DNA of 64,000 bases from an uncultured Planctomycetaceae bacterium (GCA_937862885.1 CALMEE010000009.1:62001-126000), one strand, 5' to 3'; positions 1 to 9,318 are shown, counted from the first letter of the stretch. A program made the numbers and translations. Notes: generated from the letters alone by a model not told the origin.

Positions 1-660
1 CTTGTTTTCTCCAGCACCTGCGCAACCTATGGGATTCCAGAGGCGATTCCAATCGTCGAATCAGAGAAACAGATGCCCATTAATCCTTATGGATTTACGA
101 AACTGGTGTTCGAAAGAGCCCTCGAAGATTATTCCAATGCGTATGGATTCGGATATGCCGCTTTACGCTATTTTAATGCGGCGGGAGCATCACCCGATGG
201 CGACATCGGTGAAGACCACGATCCTGAAACTCACTTGATTCCTATTGTCCTGCAAACGGCTTTGAGCCAACGGTCCCAGGTAACGATTTACGGGACCGAC
301 TACCCAACACCCGATGGAACTTGCATTCGGGATTACATCCACGTAGATGACTTGGCTGCAGCGCATCTTTTGGCGTTGGAAAAGCTCGATGTCGGTTCGC
401 AGATCAAGCTGAATTTGGGAACTGGAAACGGATTCAGCGTGCGTCAGGTGATTGATGCGTGCGAACAAGTTACCGGATGCAAAATTCCTGTGATCGAGGG
501 TGAGCGACGAGCCGGCGATCCACCAATTCTTGTCGCCAATGCCAGCGCTGCTAAGCGCCAATTAGGTTGGGTCCCCGAATATCAAGATGTTAAATCAATT
601 GTCGAGACGGCTTGGGCATGGCATCGGAAGCATCCTCACGGCTATCCCAAAGGCGGATAG
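1..660 (+). CDS. galE: UDP-glucose 4-epimerase, 3' part (5' end outside window)
   Basis: C-terminal 219 codons of an extended short-chain dehydrogenase/epimerase. The reading frame is open from the first base of the window. The first codons encode the SSTCATYG stretch that carries the catalytic Ser/Thr, and NPYGFTK follows with the Tyr-x3-Lys pair that acts on the NAD-bound sugar. Further on are the substrate-binding RYFNAAGA and the C-terminal GTCIRDYIHVDDLA and GNGFSV motifs typical of GalE. The enzyme interconverts UDP-glucose and UDP-galactose in the cytoplasm, feeding envelope polysaccharide synthesis. It converges on the epimerase-like gene downstream with only 17 bases between the stops, and no terminator hairpin is evident there. 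Other UDP-sugar 4-epimerases cannot be excluded without the N-terminus. Confidence 0.93.
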   Translation, partial: LVFSSTCATYGIPEAIPIVESEKQMPINPYGFTKLVFERALEDYSNAYGFGYAALRYFNAAGASPDGDIGEDHDPETHLIPIVLQTALSQRSQVTIYGTDYPTPDGTCIRDYIHVDDLAAAHLLALEKLDVGSQIKLNLGTGNGFSVRQVIDACEQVTGCKIPVIEGERRAGDPPILVANASAAKRQLGWVPEYQDVKSIVETAWAWHRKHPHGYPKGG

Positions 661-677
661 CGTGGCCGCTCAGTCAT

Positions 678-1427
678 CTAAACTAGCAGACTTTCCAACA
701 ACAAACGCAACTTGCGAATTTCAGCCATCTGGTCGATGCCGGGTTCCGGCGAAATTTGAATGCAAAGCGCTCGATTGTAATGATGCTTTGCCAGTAAATT
801 GATGAGTCTCCCGTAATCGACGACGCCTTGTCCGACCTGCACTTGTAGCTTCGTTGCCGACGTATCCCGCAAGTAAACATGAAACGCATACTTTAGCAAT
901 CTTTCGTGGTCCGATTTGCCGTTGCTTTGGTAAATGTAGTGACTTGGATCATACGCTAATCCAAGTCCGTCGATATGATCGCAGATGACGCGCACGGTGT
1001 CGGGATCTCCGGAAAGGCAATTATGTTCGCTGCGCATACATACCCTGACTCCCTGCAACGTTGCAATCCGCACCAACTCCTTGAACCTTTCGACTTCTTC
1101 GTTGAATGGTGTACCCAATTCCGCCGAAGGGACCACGATGGTGACGACCTTTGTACTCTTTGCCAGTTTACAACACGCTTCAAACTGCTCAAAAAACTTG
1201 GCACCTTGCGCCTTCGAGTCGAACAAATACGAGCAGACATTCATCCGCCGCGTATCGTTGCAGATCAACACCGCTCGATTCAAATTATCGATCACAAGCT
1301 GCGGATTGAGTTCGTTCTCCTCACTAATGGCAATTTCCAGTGAAGTGAATTCCATGTCGATGAGTTTTTCAACTGCCTCGTGTAAAGTACTTTCAGGGAA
1401 GCAGGTGCTAGATGCGGCTACAAACAC
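678..1427 (-). CDS. Sugar phosphate isomerase/epimerase (xylose-isomerase-like TIM barrel)
   Basis: 249 residues, a normal length for the AP-endonuclease-2-like TIM-barrel family. It begins MFVAASSTCFPE, a start common in planctomycete members, and contains the strand/loop motifs VCMRSEHN, LGLAYDPSHYIY and VHVYLRDTSA-like sequence. The metal-binding residues of such barrels (Glu/Asp/His at strand ends) can be placed at SEHN, DPSH and YLRD. The start is GTG, chosen because a GGAG lies eight bases upstream (complement of 1436-1439). Members isomerise or epimerise small sugars or their phosphates, or act on inositol derivatives. The substrate cannot be read from sequence, and the gene stands alone, convergent with galE. 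Confidence 0.8.
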   Translation of the reverse strand: MFVAASSTCFPESTLHEAVEKLIDMEFTSLEIAISEENELNPQLVIDNLNRAVLICNDTRRMNVCSYLFDSKAQGAKFFEQFEACCKLAKSTKVVTIVVPSAELGTPFNEEVERFKELVRIATLQGVRVCMRSEHNCLSGDPDTVRVICDHIDGLGLAYDPSHYIYQSNGKSDHERLLKYAFHVYLRDTSATKLQVQVGQGVVDYGRLINLLAKHHYNRALCIQISPEPGIDQMAEIRKLRLLLESLLV

Positions 1428-1733
1428 TTAATCGACTCCGTTCAAACGATCCAGGGATTAAAAAGAGTTAAAAGGCTTACAATTACAGAGACATAATCTA
1501 AGCTATGAGCAGTGGATTCAATCACAATAGCTTATTGTCCGCTTTGGCATTTGACAACACCAATGCCGATCAGAAAGAATAAGCCGCAGACAGCGCCATT
1601 CTACGAGCTGTACGATGGCTTTCTCCCAATTCAACCTCTTCTTTCTGGAGCGAAAATGTCGCACGCAGTCCAAGTGAAGTATCGATCGAGTCAAGGCAAT
1701 TGTCCGTGTTGGCTAATTGAGGTTTATTTTGGG
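1428..1733. other. Intergenic region between divergent genes
   Basis: Separates the leftward sugar epimerase from a rightward exported protein and should hold both promoters. An open frame from 1512 runs into the downstream gene, but its first 74 codons look non-coding: they are Cys/Pro-rich with no domain and no ribosome site. An AT-rich stretch near 1455-1500 with CATAAT at about 1491 is a possible -10 element. No RNA gene is visible. Confidence 0.4.
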
Positions 1734-2285
1734 ATGTTGCGATTATTCCGCTACTGTATCTGTAGCGGCCTGCTGGTCGTTTTGCCGATCTCCCAAATGG
1801 TTGGCCAAGAAGCGGATTTGACGGAACAGCAAAAAGCCAACTTCGAGAGATTTGAACGACTACTGAGCAACGTCAAGCTTGTCGGCAGCTTTACTGAGCT
1901 GAGTCAATCACCGACCGATCTCAAAGAAGAAGAGTACGTGATTCAACAAGTAACCAAGTCCGATGAGGGGGATAAGTGGATCTTTCGCGCTGAAATTAAG
2001 TACGGCAACAATCGCTTCGTCGTTCCGTTGGAATTGGACGTAATCTGGGCGGGAGATACTCCGGTAATAACCTTGACGGATTTGACCATTCCCACCTTGG
2101 GAACCTTTAGCGCACGAGTCTTGTTCCACGAAGGAAAATATTCAGGCACATGGTCTCATGGCGATAAAGGCGGTCACCTATTCGGTCGGATCGTTTCACA
2201 ATCCGAAGACCAGGAAAGCGCAGCGGGCGCGGACAAGCAAGAGCCGAACGACGGCAGTTCCCCAAAAACCCAAGGCGACAAATAG
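1734..2285 (+). CDS. Exported protein of unknown function
   Basis: 183 residues from the ATG at 1734, chosen over the upstream in-frame start at 1512 because a signal peptide begins there (MLRLFRYCICSGLLVVLP, cleavage likely after MVGQ) and GAGG lies about ten bases upstream. The mature part starts with a charged helix (ADLTEQQKANFERFERLL). It is followed by a beta-rich domain with alternating hydrophobic residues (VKLVGSFTEL, YVIQQVTK, WIFRAEIKYG, FVVPLELDVIWAGDTPVITL). It ends in a low-complexity polar tail (QEPNDGSSPKTQGDK). The pattern resembles small planctomycete periplasmic proteins with a lipocalin- or barrel-like fold, but I do not recognise a family. It is monocistronic between divergent and convergent neighbours. 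Confidence 0.6.
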   Translation: MLRLFRYCICSGLLVVLPISQMVGQEADLTEQQKANFERFERLLSNVKLVGSFTELSQSPTDLKEEEYVIQQVTKSDEGDKWIFRAEIKYGNNRFVVPLELDVIWAGDTPVITLTDLTIPTLGTFSARVLFHEGKYSGTWSHGDKGGHLFGRIVSQSEDQESAAGADKQEPNDGSSPKTQGDK

Positions 2286-2339
2286 ATCTTGTCAAGGCAT
2301 CAGAAATAAGTCCCCGACGAAGTTGGTCACGGACTCGCG

Positions 2340-2525
2340 TTAGCGCCCTTCGAGTTGAAGAGAGGCAATTATCGTCTCGGCACCAGGTGTGAGATCACGA
2401 AGTTTTCTCGCGATAACAGCTTTCTCACTCGCGTTCGCCTTCTGGGCACGTTTCTTGAGTAACGTGACCTTTTTTCTTCTGGTACGACGACGGCGAATCT
2501 CTCGCTTACGTTCACTTGCCGACAT
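2340..2525 (-). CDS. Small very basic protein (DUF6800-like)
   Basis: 61 residues, starting MSASERKREIRRRRTRRKKV and rich in Arg/Lys for its first half, with a helical second half (NASEKAVIARKLRDLTPGA). This matches my recollection of a short planctomycete family of unknown function, DUF6800. The start is supported by GGAG about eight bases upstream on the minus strand. An overlapping upstream ATG gives only a five-codon peptide. The charge pattern suggests binding to RNA, DNA or the ribosome, but that is inference. The gene follows folC's direction yet lies downstream of it, 121 bases from folC's stop, so it is probably transcribed separately. Confidence 0.65.
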   Translation of the reverse strand: MSASERKREIRRRRTRRKKVTLLKKRAQKANASEKAVIARKLRDLTPGAETIIASLQLEGR

Positions 2526-2646
2526 TCATTAAGCTCCGATTGCAAAAATTCTAAATCAGTGGAATCGCATAGCATAATCGTTAATTGAGATTTGAGCAAG
2601 CGTTGATATTTCCTTGCATTGCACCAATTAACCGCAGGCGTTTGAG

Positions 2647-4104
2647 CTATTTTCTTGGAGAAATTATTGGTGAGGGCCGCAAACTGTCATCCTGGGACTT
2701 GATCAACGGGCGAATCTCCGCACATAAAAAGGCTGAACCCGCCACGCACACAAATTGAGATTGACCTTCATCAAAATTGAGGGACTCGACCACCATATCC
2801 CAACTCGAACTTGGATTCGCTGCAATCACAACCTGGGGAGAGCGGCATTCGTCAGCAGATTCCGTGAGAATCGCCTGCACAATTTGTTGCAACTGTTCCG
2901 CTTTGCGACCGCGAGGATTATTGGCATATTGCGTCAAAATAATCATGTCGAAGTGGGGAACCAACAATGCCAACATCTCATCAGCCCGTTTGTCTTGGCT
3001 GCAAGCAAAAATTAGGGTCTTTCGCGCGCAACCCTGCCGTGCAGAAATCAATTTAGGCAGAGCCGCGACCAATGCCTCCACCGAGGCCGTGTTGTGCGCC
3101 ATGTCGACAACAAGTCTCATCAACGGAAAATCAAAAACTTCGAGTCGGCCGCTCAGCTTGGCAGACGCGATTCCATTGCGTATCGCTGAATCCGTGATCT
3201 TCTCATCAAAAGTCGACAATATTTTTAAAGCCACGGTCGCTACACAGGCGTTTTGTTGCTGGTGTTTACCGATTAACGACGGTCGAATACCTGAAATCGA
3301 AAACATTGTTGGTGTCTTGCCGACACCTTGACGTTCATTTGGCATTTGGCCAACCACCGTTATGCTGTCATCGTCGGTCGTGTCAAAAGAAAAATGTTCA
3401 TTTAGTTGATACAGGAGTGCCTGGCGTGTTCCAGCAATTTCGTGGATTACGTTTCGGGCTTCCTGGTCCAAGACTCCGCAAACAACGGGTATGCCCGTTT
3501 TGACTATGCCCGCTTTTTCCGCAGCGATCCTGGCGAGCGTCGAACCAAGTTGTCTCATATGATCAAAACTAATATTCGTTATGACACAGACGCTAGGCTG
3601 ACAGATATTCGTTGAATCAAGACGCCCACCCATCCCGACTTCGAGGACCATCCAATCGACAGATCGATGAAAAAAGAAATTCATCGCCATGGCCGTACAG
3701 ATTTCGAAAAAAGTTAGTGGCCGCGAATCTGGTTCAGCCGTCAATGCATCGTCTACTTCGAGCACTGCTGACCGAACCTGGGCTAGTTCTTCCGCTAGTT
3801 CATCTTCAGTAATCAGTCGGTCGTTAATGATGAATCGCTCGCGAATACTCTCGACGTGCGGAGACATATATACGCCGACCCGGCATCCACTAGCCGCGAT
3901 GGCATTGCCAATCATCTTGCAGACAGACCCTTTGCCTTTTGTCCCGGCAACGTGGACCGTCCGAATCTTCTCGTGCGGATTGTCCAGTTTGGCTAAGAGC
4001 TGGATTAAGGATTGAAATCTAAACTCTTCGTTCCCAGGATTCAGCTCACGTTCGTAGTTGATCCTGGAGTAAAGGAAATCGAGTTCTTGTTGCAATTTAT
4101 TCAA
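2647..4104 (-). CDS. folC: Folylpolyglutamate synthase / dihydrofolate synthase
   Basis: 485 residues, Mur-ligase superfamily. It adds glutamate to folates (and to dihydropteroate) with ATP in the cytoplasm. The ATP-binding P-loop GTKGKGS is at residues 54-60, followed by MSPHVESIRERF and by GMGGRLDSTN. The Mg/ATP signature ITNISFDHMRQLGSTLARIA comes next, then KAGIVK, and the C-terminal ligase domain contains VVDMAHNTASVEAL and FACSQDKRADEM. The length is slightly above the usual 420-450 residues. The start is TTG, and the protein begins as the family does (short helix, then YSRINYERE). An in-frame ATG further in would cut the first conserved helix. No folate-pathway partner is adjacent. Confidence 0.92.
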   Translation of the reverse strand: MNKLQQELDFLYSRINYERELNPGNEEFRFQSLIQLLAKLDNPHEKIRTVHVAGTKGKGSVCKMIGNAIAASGCRVGVYMSPHVESIRERFIINDRLITEDELAEELAQVRSAVLEVDDALTAEPDSRPLTFFEICTAMAMNFFFHRSVDWMVLEVGMGGRLDSTNICQPSVCVITNISFDHMRQLGSTLARIAAEKAGIVKTGIPVVCGVLDQEARNVIHEIAGTRQALLYQLNEHFSFDTTDDDSITVVGQMPNERQGVGKTPTMFSISGIRPSLIGKHQQQNACVATVALKILSTFDEKITDSAIRNGIASAKLSGRLEVFDFPLMRLVVDMAHNTASVEALVAALPKLISARQGCARKTLIFACSQDKRADEMLALLVPHFDMIILTQYANNPRGRKAEQLQQIVQAILTESADECRSPQVVIAANPSSSWDMVVESLNFDEGQSQFVCVAGSAFLCAEIRPLIKSQDDSLRPSPIISPRK

Positions 4105-4273
4105 CTTCGAGCGACCACTTTCTTAAATCATACCGATTGCAATGACCACGAGAGTCTGAACAAATTGGCTGAACTATTGTGACACTCTCGACACAGGCGA
4201 CCTAATCGTGGAATGAGGACGAACAATGAATTGGCAAGCCCGAATTGAGCGCCTCAATCGGTTAATTCCCCGT

Positions 4274-6511
4274 TTAGGGCCGACCTGGGAAGTTTGGATT
4301 CAAGCCGAGGTGTTTTGTCAAGAACGCCCAAAGGTCAGCTGTTTCGGCAATTCGTTTCGAAGTGGGTGTGCCCGCCCCATGCCCCGCGCTGACCTCAATT
4401 CGGATCAAGACCGGATTCGGACCGACGTGATATTCCTGCAGTCGCGCTGCAAACTTAAAACTGTGCCCCGGAACAACTCGATCATCTGTATCGGCGGTCG
4501 GCCCCAAAGGCGGCGGGGAAGAAGGGGTTGGTTTTAAATTGTGGGAGGGGGAAAAGGGATAAAGGGGGATAAACTCCTCTGCATTATTTGCAGAACTGCC
4601 GTAATCATCGACCCAATATCGACCAGCTGTCCAATTTTGGAACTTCAGCATGTCCATCACGCCGACTGCGGGTAGGCAGGCACCGAACAAATCAGGTCGT
4701 TGGCACATGACGGCACCAACCAGAAGTCCACCATTGCTCCCACCCTGAATCCCCAGATGCTGTGGCGACGTATAGCCTTGTTCAATCAAATATTCGGCGG
4801 CGGCGATGAAGTCATCAAATACATTTTGCTTTTTGGTTTTCGTACCGGCTTTGTGCCATTCCTCGCCATATTCTCCACCCCCCCGCAGATTCGCGAGGGC
4901 ATATACGCCGCCCATTTCCATCCATTGCAACCGCGTCACGGCAAACGACGGTGTCAATGAGATGTTGAATCCTCCATAGGCATACAACAACGTCGGATTG
5001 GAACCATCCAATTTGACTCCCTTGCGATGGGCGATGAACATTGGAACGCGGGTGCCATCTTTACTGTTATAAAAAACTTGTTTGACTTCATAGTCATCGG
5101 GATTGAACTGCACGTCGGCACGCCGCAACAACTGGCTCTCACCTGTTAGCATATCGTACCGGTAGATGCTGGGCGGCGTTGCAAAACTGCTGTAAGAATA
5201 GAAGGTCTCGGTGTGTTTCTTTTTGCCACCAAACCCTACAGCCGATCCGATTCCCGGAAAATCAACATTGCGTACGAAATTTCCGTCCAAGTCGTAAATC
5301 ACAATCGCCGTTTTTGCGTCGCGCAAGTAGCTGCAGATGAGCGAGTGATTGACCAGAGAGACAGTCTGCAACGATTCCTTGGCCTCCGGGACAATGACCT
5401 GCCATTTCTCCGGATTAGTCTCGTAGCCATCGATGGCAATCACGCTGCCTAGTGGACTTTGGTAATCGGTCTTGAAGAAGAACTTACTCCCAACGTTACC
5501 GATGAAGGAATACTCATTATCGAAATTGTCAATCAGTACGACAAAGGGGGGAAGCTCGCGCACCTCCTGTTGGGCTTCCAAGGGCAGATAGTAAATCTGG
5601 TATTTGCTGTCGGTCCCTTTTGAAACGGTCAGAATTAGAAAATCACCATCTTCAGTAACGGTTGGGCTAAATCCCCACTCTGGATTATCTGGATCTTCAT
5701 AGATCAAGATATCATCCGATTGAGGCGTACCCAGTTTGTGGTAGTAGACTCGTTGGTTGAGGTTGAGGCTCTGAAAAGCTGCGCCCTCTTGTGGCTCAGG
5801 AAACCGGCTGTAATAGAACCCTTGATTATCTGGTGACCAATGCACACCACCGAACTTAATGTGCCGAAGCACATCATCCAACACCTTCCCGGATTCGATG
5901 TCCAAAACTTCCCAACGTGTCCAATCGGATCCGGCTTCCGCGACACCGTACGCGCAATACGCGCCATCCTCGCTGAACGCTAAGCCTCGCAACGCTGCCG
6001 TACCTTCTGCAGACCATTTGTTTGGGTCAATTAACTCGACCATCTCGTCGCTTAGCGAATTCAGGCGATAAATGACATCTTGATTTTGCAAGCCGTCATT
6101 TTTCGACATGTAATAACGTCCGCCAGCATAAAAGGGGGTGCCAAATCTTTCATAATTCCAAAGCTCAGTTAGTCTCGCTTCAATCTCGTCTCGATAAGCT
6201 AGTTGATCCAAATAAGCGCGAGTGAACTCGCTTTGTCTTGTCACCCAATCTCGCACCTCATCGGAAACTCGCACATCCTCTTCGAGCCATTGATATGGAT
6301 CATCCACTTTAACGCCAAAGTACTCATCGACACGATCGACCTTTTTCGACTCAGGATATTCAAGCCGACTCTCCTGCGCAAAAATCGATGTGCAGCACAA
6401 AGCTCCACAACAAACAAACGACACGATGAACCGATGGGTGCGCGTTCGCATCAGTCGCTTCGAAAAAGCCCGTCGTGCTATGGTCAATTTGCCAGCTATT
6501 TTTTGTTTCAT
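4274..6511 (-). CDS. Prolyl oligopeptidase, exported (S9A)
   Basis: 745 residues. A signal peptide (FIVSFVCCGALCCTSIFAQ) precedes the seven-bladed propeller and the alpha/beta hydrolase domain. The entry motif DPYQWLEEDV sits near residue 70. The catalytic triad can be placed: Ser592 in GGSNGG, Asp676/Asp677 in TADTDDRVVPG, His711 in SAGHGAG. It cuts short proline-containing peptides, here probably in the periplasm. Residues about 645-671 are unusually Pro-rich (LKPTPSSPPPLGP), where the family has a conserved strand, and the matching DNA (4501-4579) is an odd G-rich tract, so this stretch may be misread although the frame survives. Either the ATG at 6511 or that at 6451, directly before the signal peptide, could be the start. 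Confidence 0.92.
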   Translation of the reverse strand: MKQKIAGKLTIARRAFSKRLMRTRTHRFIVSFVCCGALCCTSIFAQESRLEYPESKKVDRVDEYFGVKVDDPYQWLEEDVRVSDEVRDWVTRQSEFTRAYLDQLAYRDEIEARLTELWNYERFGTPFYAGGRYYMSKNDGLQNQDVIYRLNSLSDEMVELIDPNKWSAEGTAALRGLAFSEDGAYCAYGVAEAGSDWTRWEVLDIESGKVLDDVLRHIKFGGVHWSPDNQGFYYSRFPEPQEGAAFQSLNLNQRVYYHKLGTPQSDDILIYEDPDNPEWGFSPTVTEDGDFLILTVSKGTDSKYQIYYLPLEAQQEVRELPPFVVLIDNFDNEYSFIGNVGSKFFFKTDYQSPLGSVIAIDGYETNPEKWQVIVPEAKESLQTVSLVNHSLICSYLRDAKTAIVIYDLDGNFVRNVDFPGIGSAVGFGGKKKHTETFYSYSSFATPPSIYRYDMLTGESQLLRRADVQFNPDDYEVKQVFYNSKDGTRVPMFIAHRKGVKLDGSNPTLLYAYGGFNISLTPSFAVTRLQWMEMGGVYALANLRGGGEYGEEWHKAGTKTKKQNVFDDFIAAAEYLIEQGYTSPQHLGIQGGSNGGLLVGAVMCQRPDLFGACLPAVGVMDMLKFQNWTAGRYWVDDYGSSANNAEEFIPLYPFSPSHNLKPTPSSPPPLGPTADTDDRVVPGHSFKFAARLQEYHVGPNPVLIRIEVSAGHGAGTPTSKRIAETADLWAFLTKHLGLNPNFPGRP
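4501..4579. other. G-enriched anomalous tract inside the prolyl oligopeptidase gene
   Basis: About 79 bases of the plus strand with repeated G runs (GGCGGGGAAGAAGGGG, GGGAGGGGG, AAAGGGGGAT), unlike the surrounding balanced sequence. The encoded residues depart from the conserved strand before the catalytic Asp loop. The reading frame is kept. A second tract of the same kind lies at 47228-47283. The likeliest explanation is base-calling or consensus error; strand-biased mutation is less likely. Confidence 0.6.
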
Positions 6512-6713
6512 TGTGAACCCCGAAGATGAAAAGACCAGATATTGCCAACATCATACACGCTGTGGGGAGTTGTCGGGAAGTGGCCAAAATGACCGCATGC
6601 CGCGTTATCAACACATCGACCACATAAGTAAGAACGTCGTTCCGCCGGGCATGGCTAGAGATTGAGACGAAGTGCCGCTTTACGCGAACTCCAAAAGCGT
6701 TATCCTAAAAACC

Positions 6714-7709
6714 ATGAATAATCAACGTGAGCTTCGAGAAAAAAGAATAGTCGCAATCGTCAATAGCCGCAGTTCATTGGCGCTGCGACGCGCTAAGGAA
6801 GCACAGTCCGAATTCGCGGAACGCTGTAACTTTGAGACGTGGGCCACGACTCGTGCAGGACACGCAGTGGAACTTGCCGAACAAGCAGTCGACGAATCCG
6901 TGGACGCACTGATTGTAATTGGAGGTGACGGCACCATTAATGAATGTGCCAACGGTTTGTTGACGACCAATCTCCCCATTGATCAGTTGCCAGCCATGGC
7001 GATTTGGCCTAGCGGAAGCGGTAACGATTTTTCGCGTACGTTCGCTTGCCCGCGATCGCTGGAACAACTTTTGAAGACCATCGTTGAGTTTCGTACGGCC
7101 GAAATCGACGTTGGCAAAGTCGAGTACCAAGAGGATAATTTCGCCCAGTTAAGGAAGTCCGTTCACAAACCAAGTGGTACGAAATTTTTAGATCGGTCGT
7201 GGGCTGGCTCGACTCGGCACTTTATTAACATCGCCGAAATCGGAATCGGCACGACCGTCATCCAGAGGGCTACCCGCACGCAACGCTACTTGGGTGATCG
7301 CATTAGCTACCAACTGGCCATCTTGCGTACGGTGATTACTTGCCCGGAATTCGAAGCGAAAGTCAGCGGTGATGATTTTTCGTTCAAAGGGCGATTTTCA
7401 ACGATCGCTGTTGCCAATGCAAGATTTTTTGGCAGCGGGTTGGGTATCGCGCCCGATGCGGATGTCTCCGATGGCCTGCTCGATGTCGTGCTGCTTCGCG
7501 CGTTCAGCCCCTTGGACTTTATTCGCTACTTGGGCAAGTTGCGGCGATGCGAACCGATCGTGGATTCTCGCGTCCAAGTCTACCAAACAACAAAATTGTC
7601 CGTGGAGGGACAGACCCGCACCAGCATGGATGGCGAACTGAGCCATCCCCTCCCCGTCGAAATTGAAGTCTTGCCGCGTCGACTCAAGTTGTTACTTTGC
7701 GGAAAATAA
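6714..7709 (+). CDS. Diacylglycerol kinase family lipid kinase
   Basis: 331 residues from the ATG at 6714. Fourteen further codons upstream are open but carry no family sequence. The catalytic domain shows VNSRSS at the N-terminus, the glycine-rich nucleotide loop GGDGTINE, and PSGSGNDFSRT, the second conserved block of the DgkB/YegS/BmrU family. The C-terminal beta-sandwich holds the usual MDGEL motif before the last strands. Enzymes of this family phosphorylate diacylglycerol or related lipids at the membrane with ATP and Mg. There is an extra loop after the first 130 residues (EYQEDNFAQLRKSVHKPSG). It is transcribed alone, divergent from the prolyl oligopeptidase with about 200 bases between them. 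Confidence 0.88.
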   Translation: MNNQRELREKRIVAIVNSRSSLALRRAKEAQSEFAERCNFETWATTRAGHAVELAEQAVDESVDALIVIGGDGTINECANGLLTTNLPIDQLPAMAIWPSGSGNDFSRTFACPRSLEQLLKTIVEFRTAEIDVGKVEYQEDNFAQLRKSVHKPSGTKFLDRSWAGSTRHFINIAEIGIGTTVIQRATRTQRYLGDRISYQLAILRTVITCPEFEAKVSGDDFSFKGRFSTIAVANARFFGSGLGIAPDADVSDGLLDVVLLRAFSPLDFIRYLGKLRRCEPIVDSRVQVYQTTKLSVEGQTRTSMDGELSHPLPVEIEVLPRRLKLLLCGK

Positions 7710-7857
7710 CGAATGTAGGAAAAGTCAATGACTTCTGAACGCCGGCTTTGTTCGACGATCGGCTTTTGGGCGTGCCCCAGCATCGAATTTGGTTTAGATT
7801 GTAACATCGGCGGAGAAATAGTTTCAAACGCTCTGACCGAGACGATCAGGGAATGCG

Positions 7858-9318
7858 ATGTTAGGCGACTGGAAAATCAGACCGATCTCGAATCTACTTG
7901 CGGCAGCAACTAGCGCGATATTGCGCGAGCAAATATGGAGGTGGCCTGCGTCACTGATTATCGGTAGCTTGGCCCTTTTTCTTGCTGCTTCGCCCAGTTC
8001 GGTACTGGCTCAGGATGAAGGTGCGTTTGAATTCGATGGCGTCGTGGTCGATAAGCGAAAATACTCGATAGCCGTCAAGACCAAGCACGGAATTTCCCAA
8101 GTACAAATTACGGGACAGACACAAATCGCCTTGCGTCTCACTCGGCCGATCATCGACTTCGATCGGCAAAAACTTATCGTTGAGTTGCCGATTTCGGCTG
8201 TATCCGGCAATGCCAACGAAAATGAGCGATTAGAGTTTGATTTGCCCAGTCCGTTATGGCTGACAGCTTTTTTCAACAACGAAAGTCAGCGCGATTCAGT
8301 GATGCATGCACGCGTGCCGCGCATCGTTAATTTTGATTTGCATGGGGGACAAGTTAGTCAACTTCTACCGCAACATGCAGTGAGCGTAAGCGGTCAGGTA
8401 ACCAAGGGCGATAAGCCGGACACGTTGCGTTGGATTCGCGATGATGGAACTTCCGAGGTCATTCTTGGGAATAGAAATGCTCGTTTACTCGGTTTTTCAA
8501 TTTCTGATTTGCATCCTTTCGAGACGGACGTGCTTGTCATTGGCAACCATGAAGATGGAGTTTATTTTGCGGATGCGATCGAGTTCATACCGGTCGGAAA
8601 CCCGTTGGTACGCGAAATGCCTGGATTGCCTCGATGTTTGTTTCTGGGTGATTCCATCTCATTCAATTATCAGCGACCCTTGCGCGAGGCATTGGCGGGA
8701 ATTGTTAACCTCCACCACCCGCCCGTCAATTGTGCTGGCTCGCAAAAGTGGCAGGAATTACATCGCTGGTTAGGCGCTTATGAAACACCTGGTCGACATT
8801 GGGACGTCATTACATTTAACTTCGGTTTGTGGGATGACTCAACGGAAAAAGCGACCTATCAATTTGCGCTGCGCGAGGCAATTAATCAACTAAAATTAAC
8901 CGGTGCCAAACTGGTTTGGGTCACGTCAACCCCCATCGATTATGGTTATCATACCAACGTGGAAGAAGGAACGTTGATTCCCGAAGACGAACGCGCTGGT
9001 TTAACCCGTGAAGCGACTGAACTTGTAGGGCGTGTTCCGGGAAGAATGCGCTTGCAAAATGACTGGGCCCGAGAAGTTTTGGCGGATCACCCAGAAATCG
9101 CGGTCTGTGACCTGTGGCAAGTCGTCTACAATGGACGAAACACGTTTTATGCTGATTGGTGGTATAACAAGAACACCGCTTTTGATTACCAATTGAGCAT
9201 CCCGCTTGCTCGAAACTTAGCCAAACATATTCTATTACAACTTGGCCTTGCTCCAGAAATGATTCATCCGGCCACGGTGCACTCAGCGGAGTTCGAGGAT
9301 CTTTCCGATCGGGAATAG
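7858..9318 (+). CDS. Exported SGNH/GDSL-type hydrolase-like protein
   Basis: 486 residues. An N-terminal membrane/signal segment (LIIGSLALFLAASPSSVLAQ) is followed by a roughly 200-residue beta-rich domain with no family I recognise. The C-terminal half is SGNH-like: the block I nucleophile in CLFLGDSISFNY, an Asn-containing block near VNCAGSQKW, and block III-like FNFGLWDD. The usual closing Asp-x-x-His is not seen. Where most bacterial members have it, this protein reads NKNTAFDYQLSIPLA. Either the His comes from elsewhere or the site is degenerate. Possible roles are deacetylation or de-esterification of envelope or environmental polysaccharide. AGGGAA precedes the ATG by about six bases. 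Confidence 0.72.
   Translation: MLGDWKIRPISNLLAAATSAILREQIWRWPASLIIGSLALFLAASPSSVLAQDEGAFEFDGVVVDKRKYSIAVKTKHGISQVQITGQTQIALRLTRPIIDFDRQKLIVELPISAVSGNANENERLEFDLPSPLWLTAFFNNESQRDSVMHARVPRIVNFDLHGGQVSQLLPQHAVSVSGQVTKGDKPDTLRWIRDDGTSEVILGNRNARLLGFSISDLHPFETDVLVIGNHEDGVYFADAIEFIPVGNPLVREMPGLPRCLFLGDSISFNYQRPLREALAGIVNLHHPPVNCAGSQKWQELHRWLGAYETPGRHWDVITFNFGLWDDSTEKATYQFALREAINQLKLTGAKLVWVTSTPIDYGYHTNVEEGTLIPEDERAGLTREATELVGRVPGRMRLQNDWAREVLADHPEIAVCDLWQVVYNGRNTFYADWWYNKNTAFDYQLSIPLARNLAKHILLQLGLAPEMIHPATVHSAEFEDLSDRE

Noticed and set aside
1512-1733. N-terminal extension of the exported protein
   Set aside because: The signal peptide and the ribosome site are at 1734; the upstream codons look non-coding.
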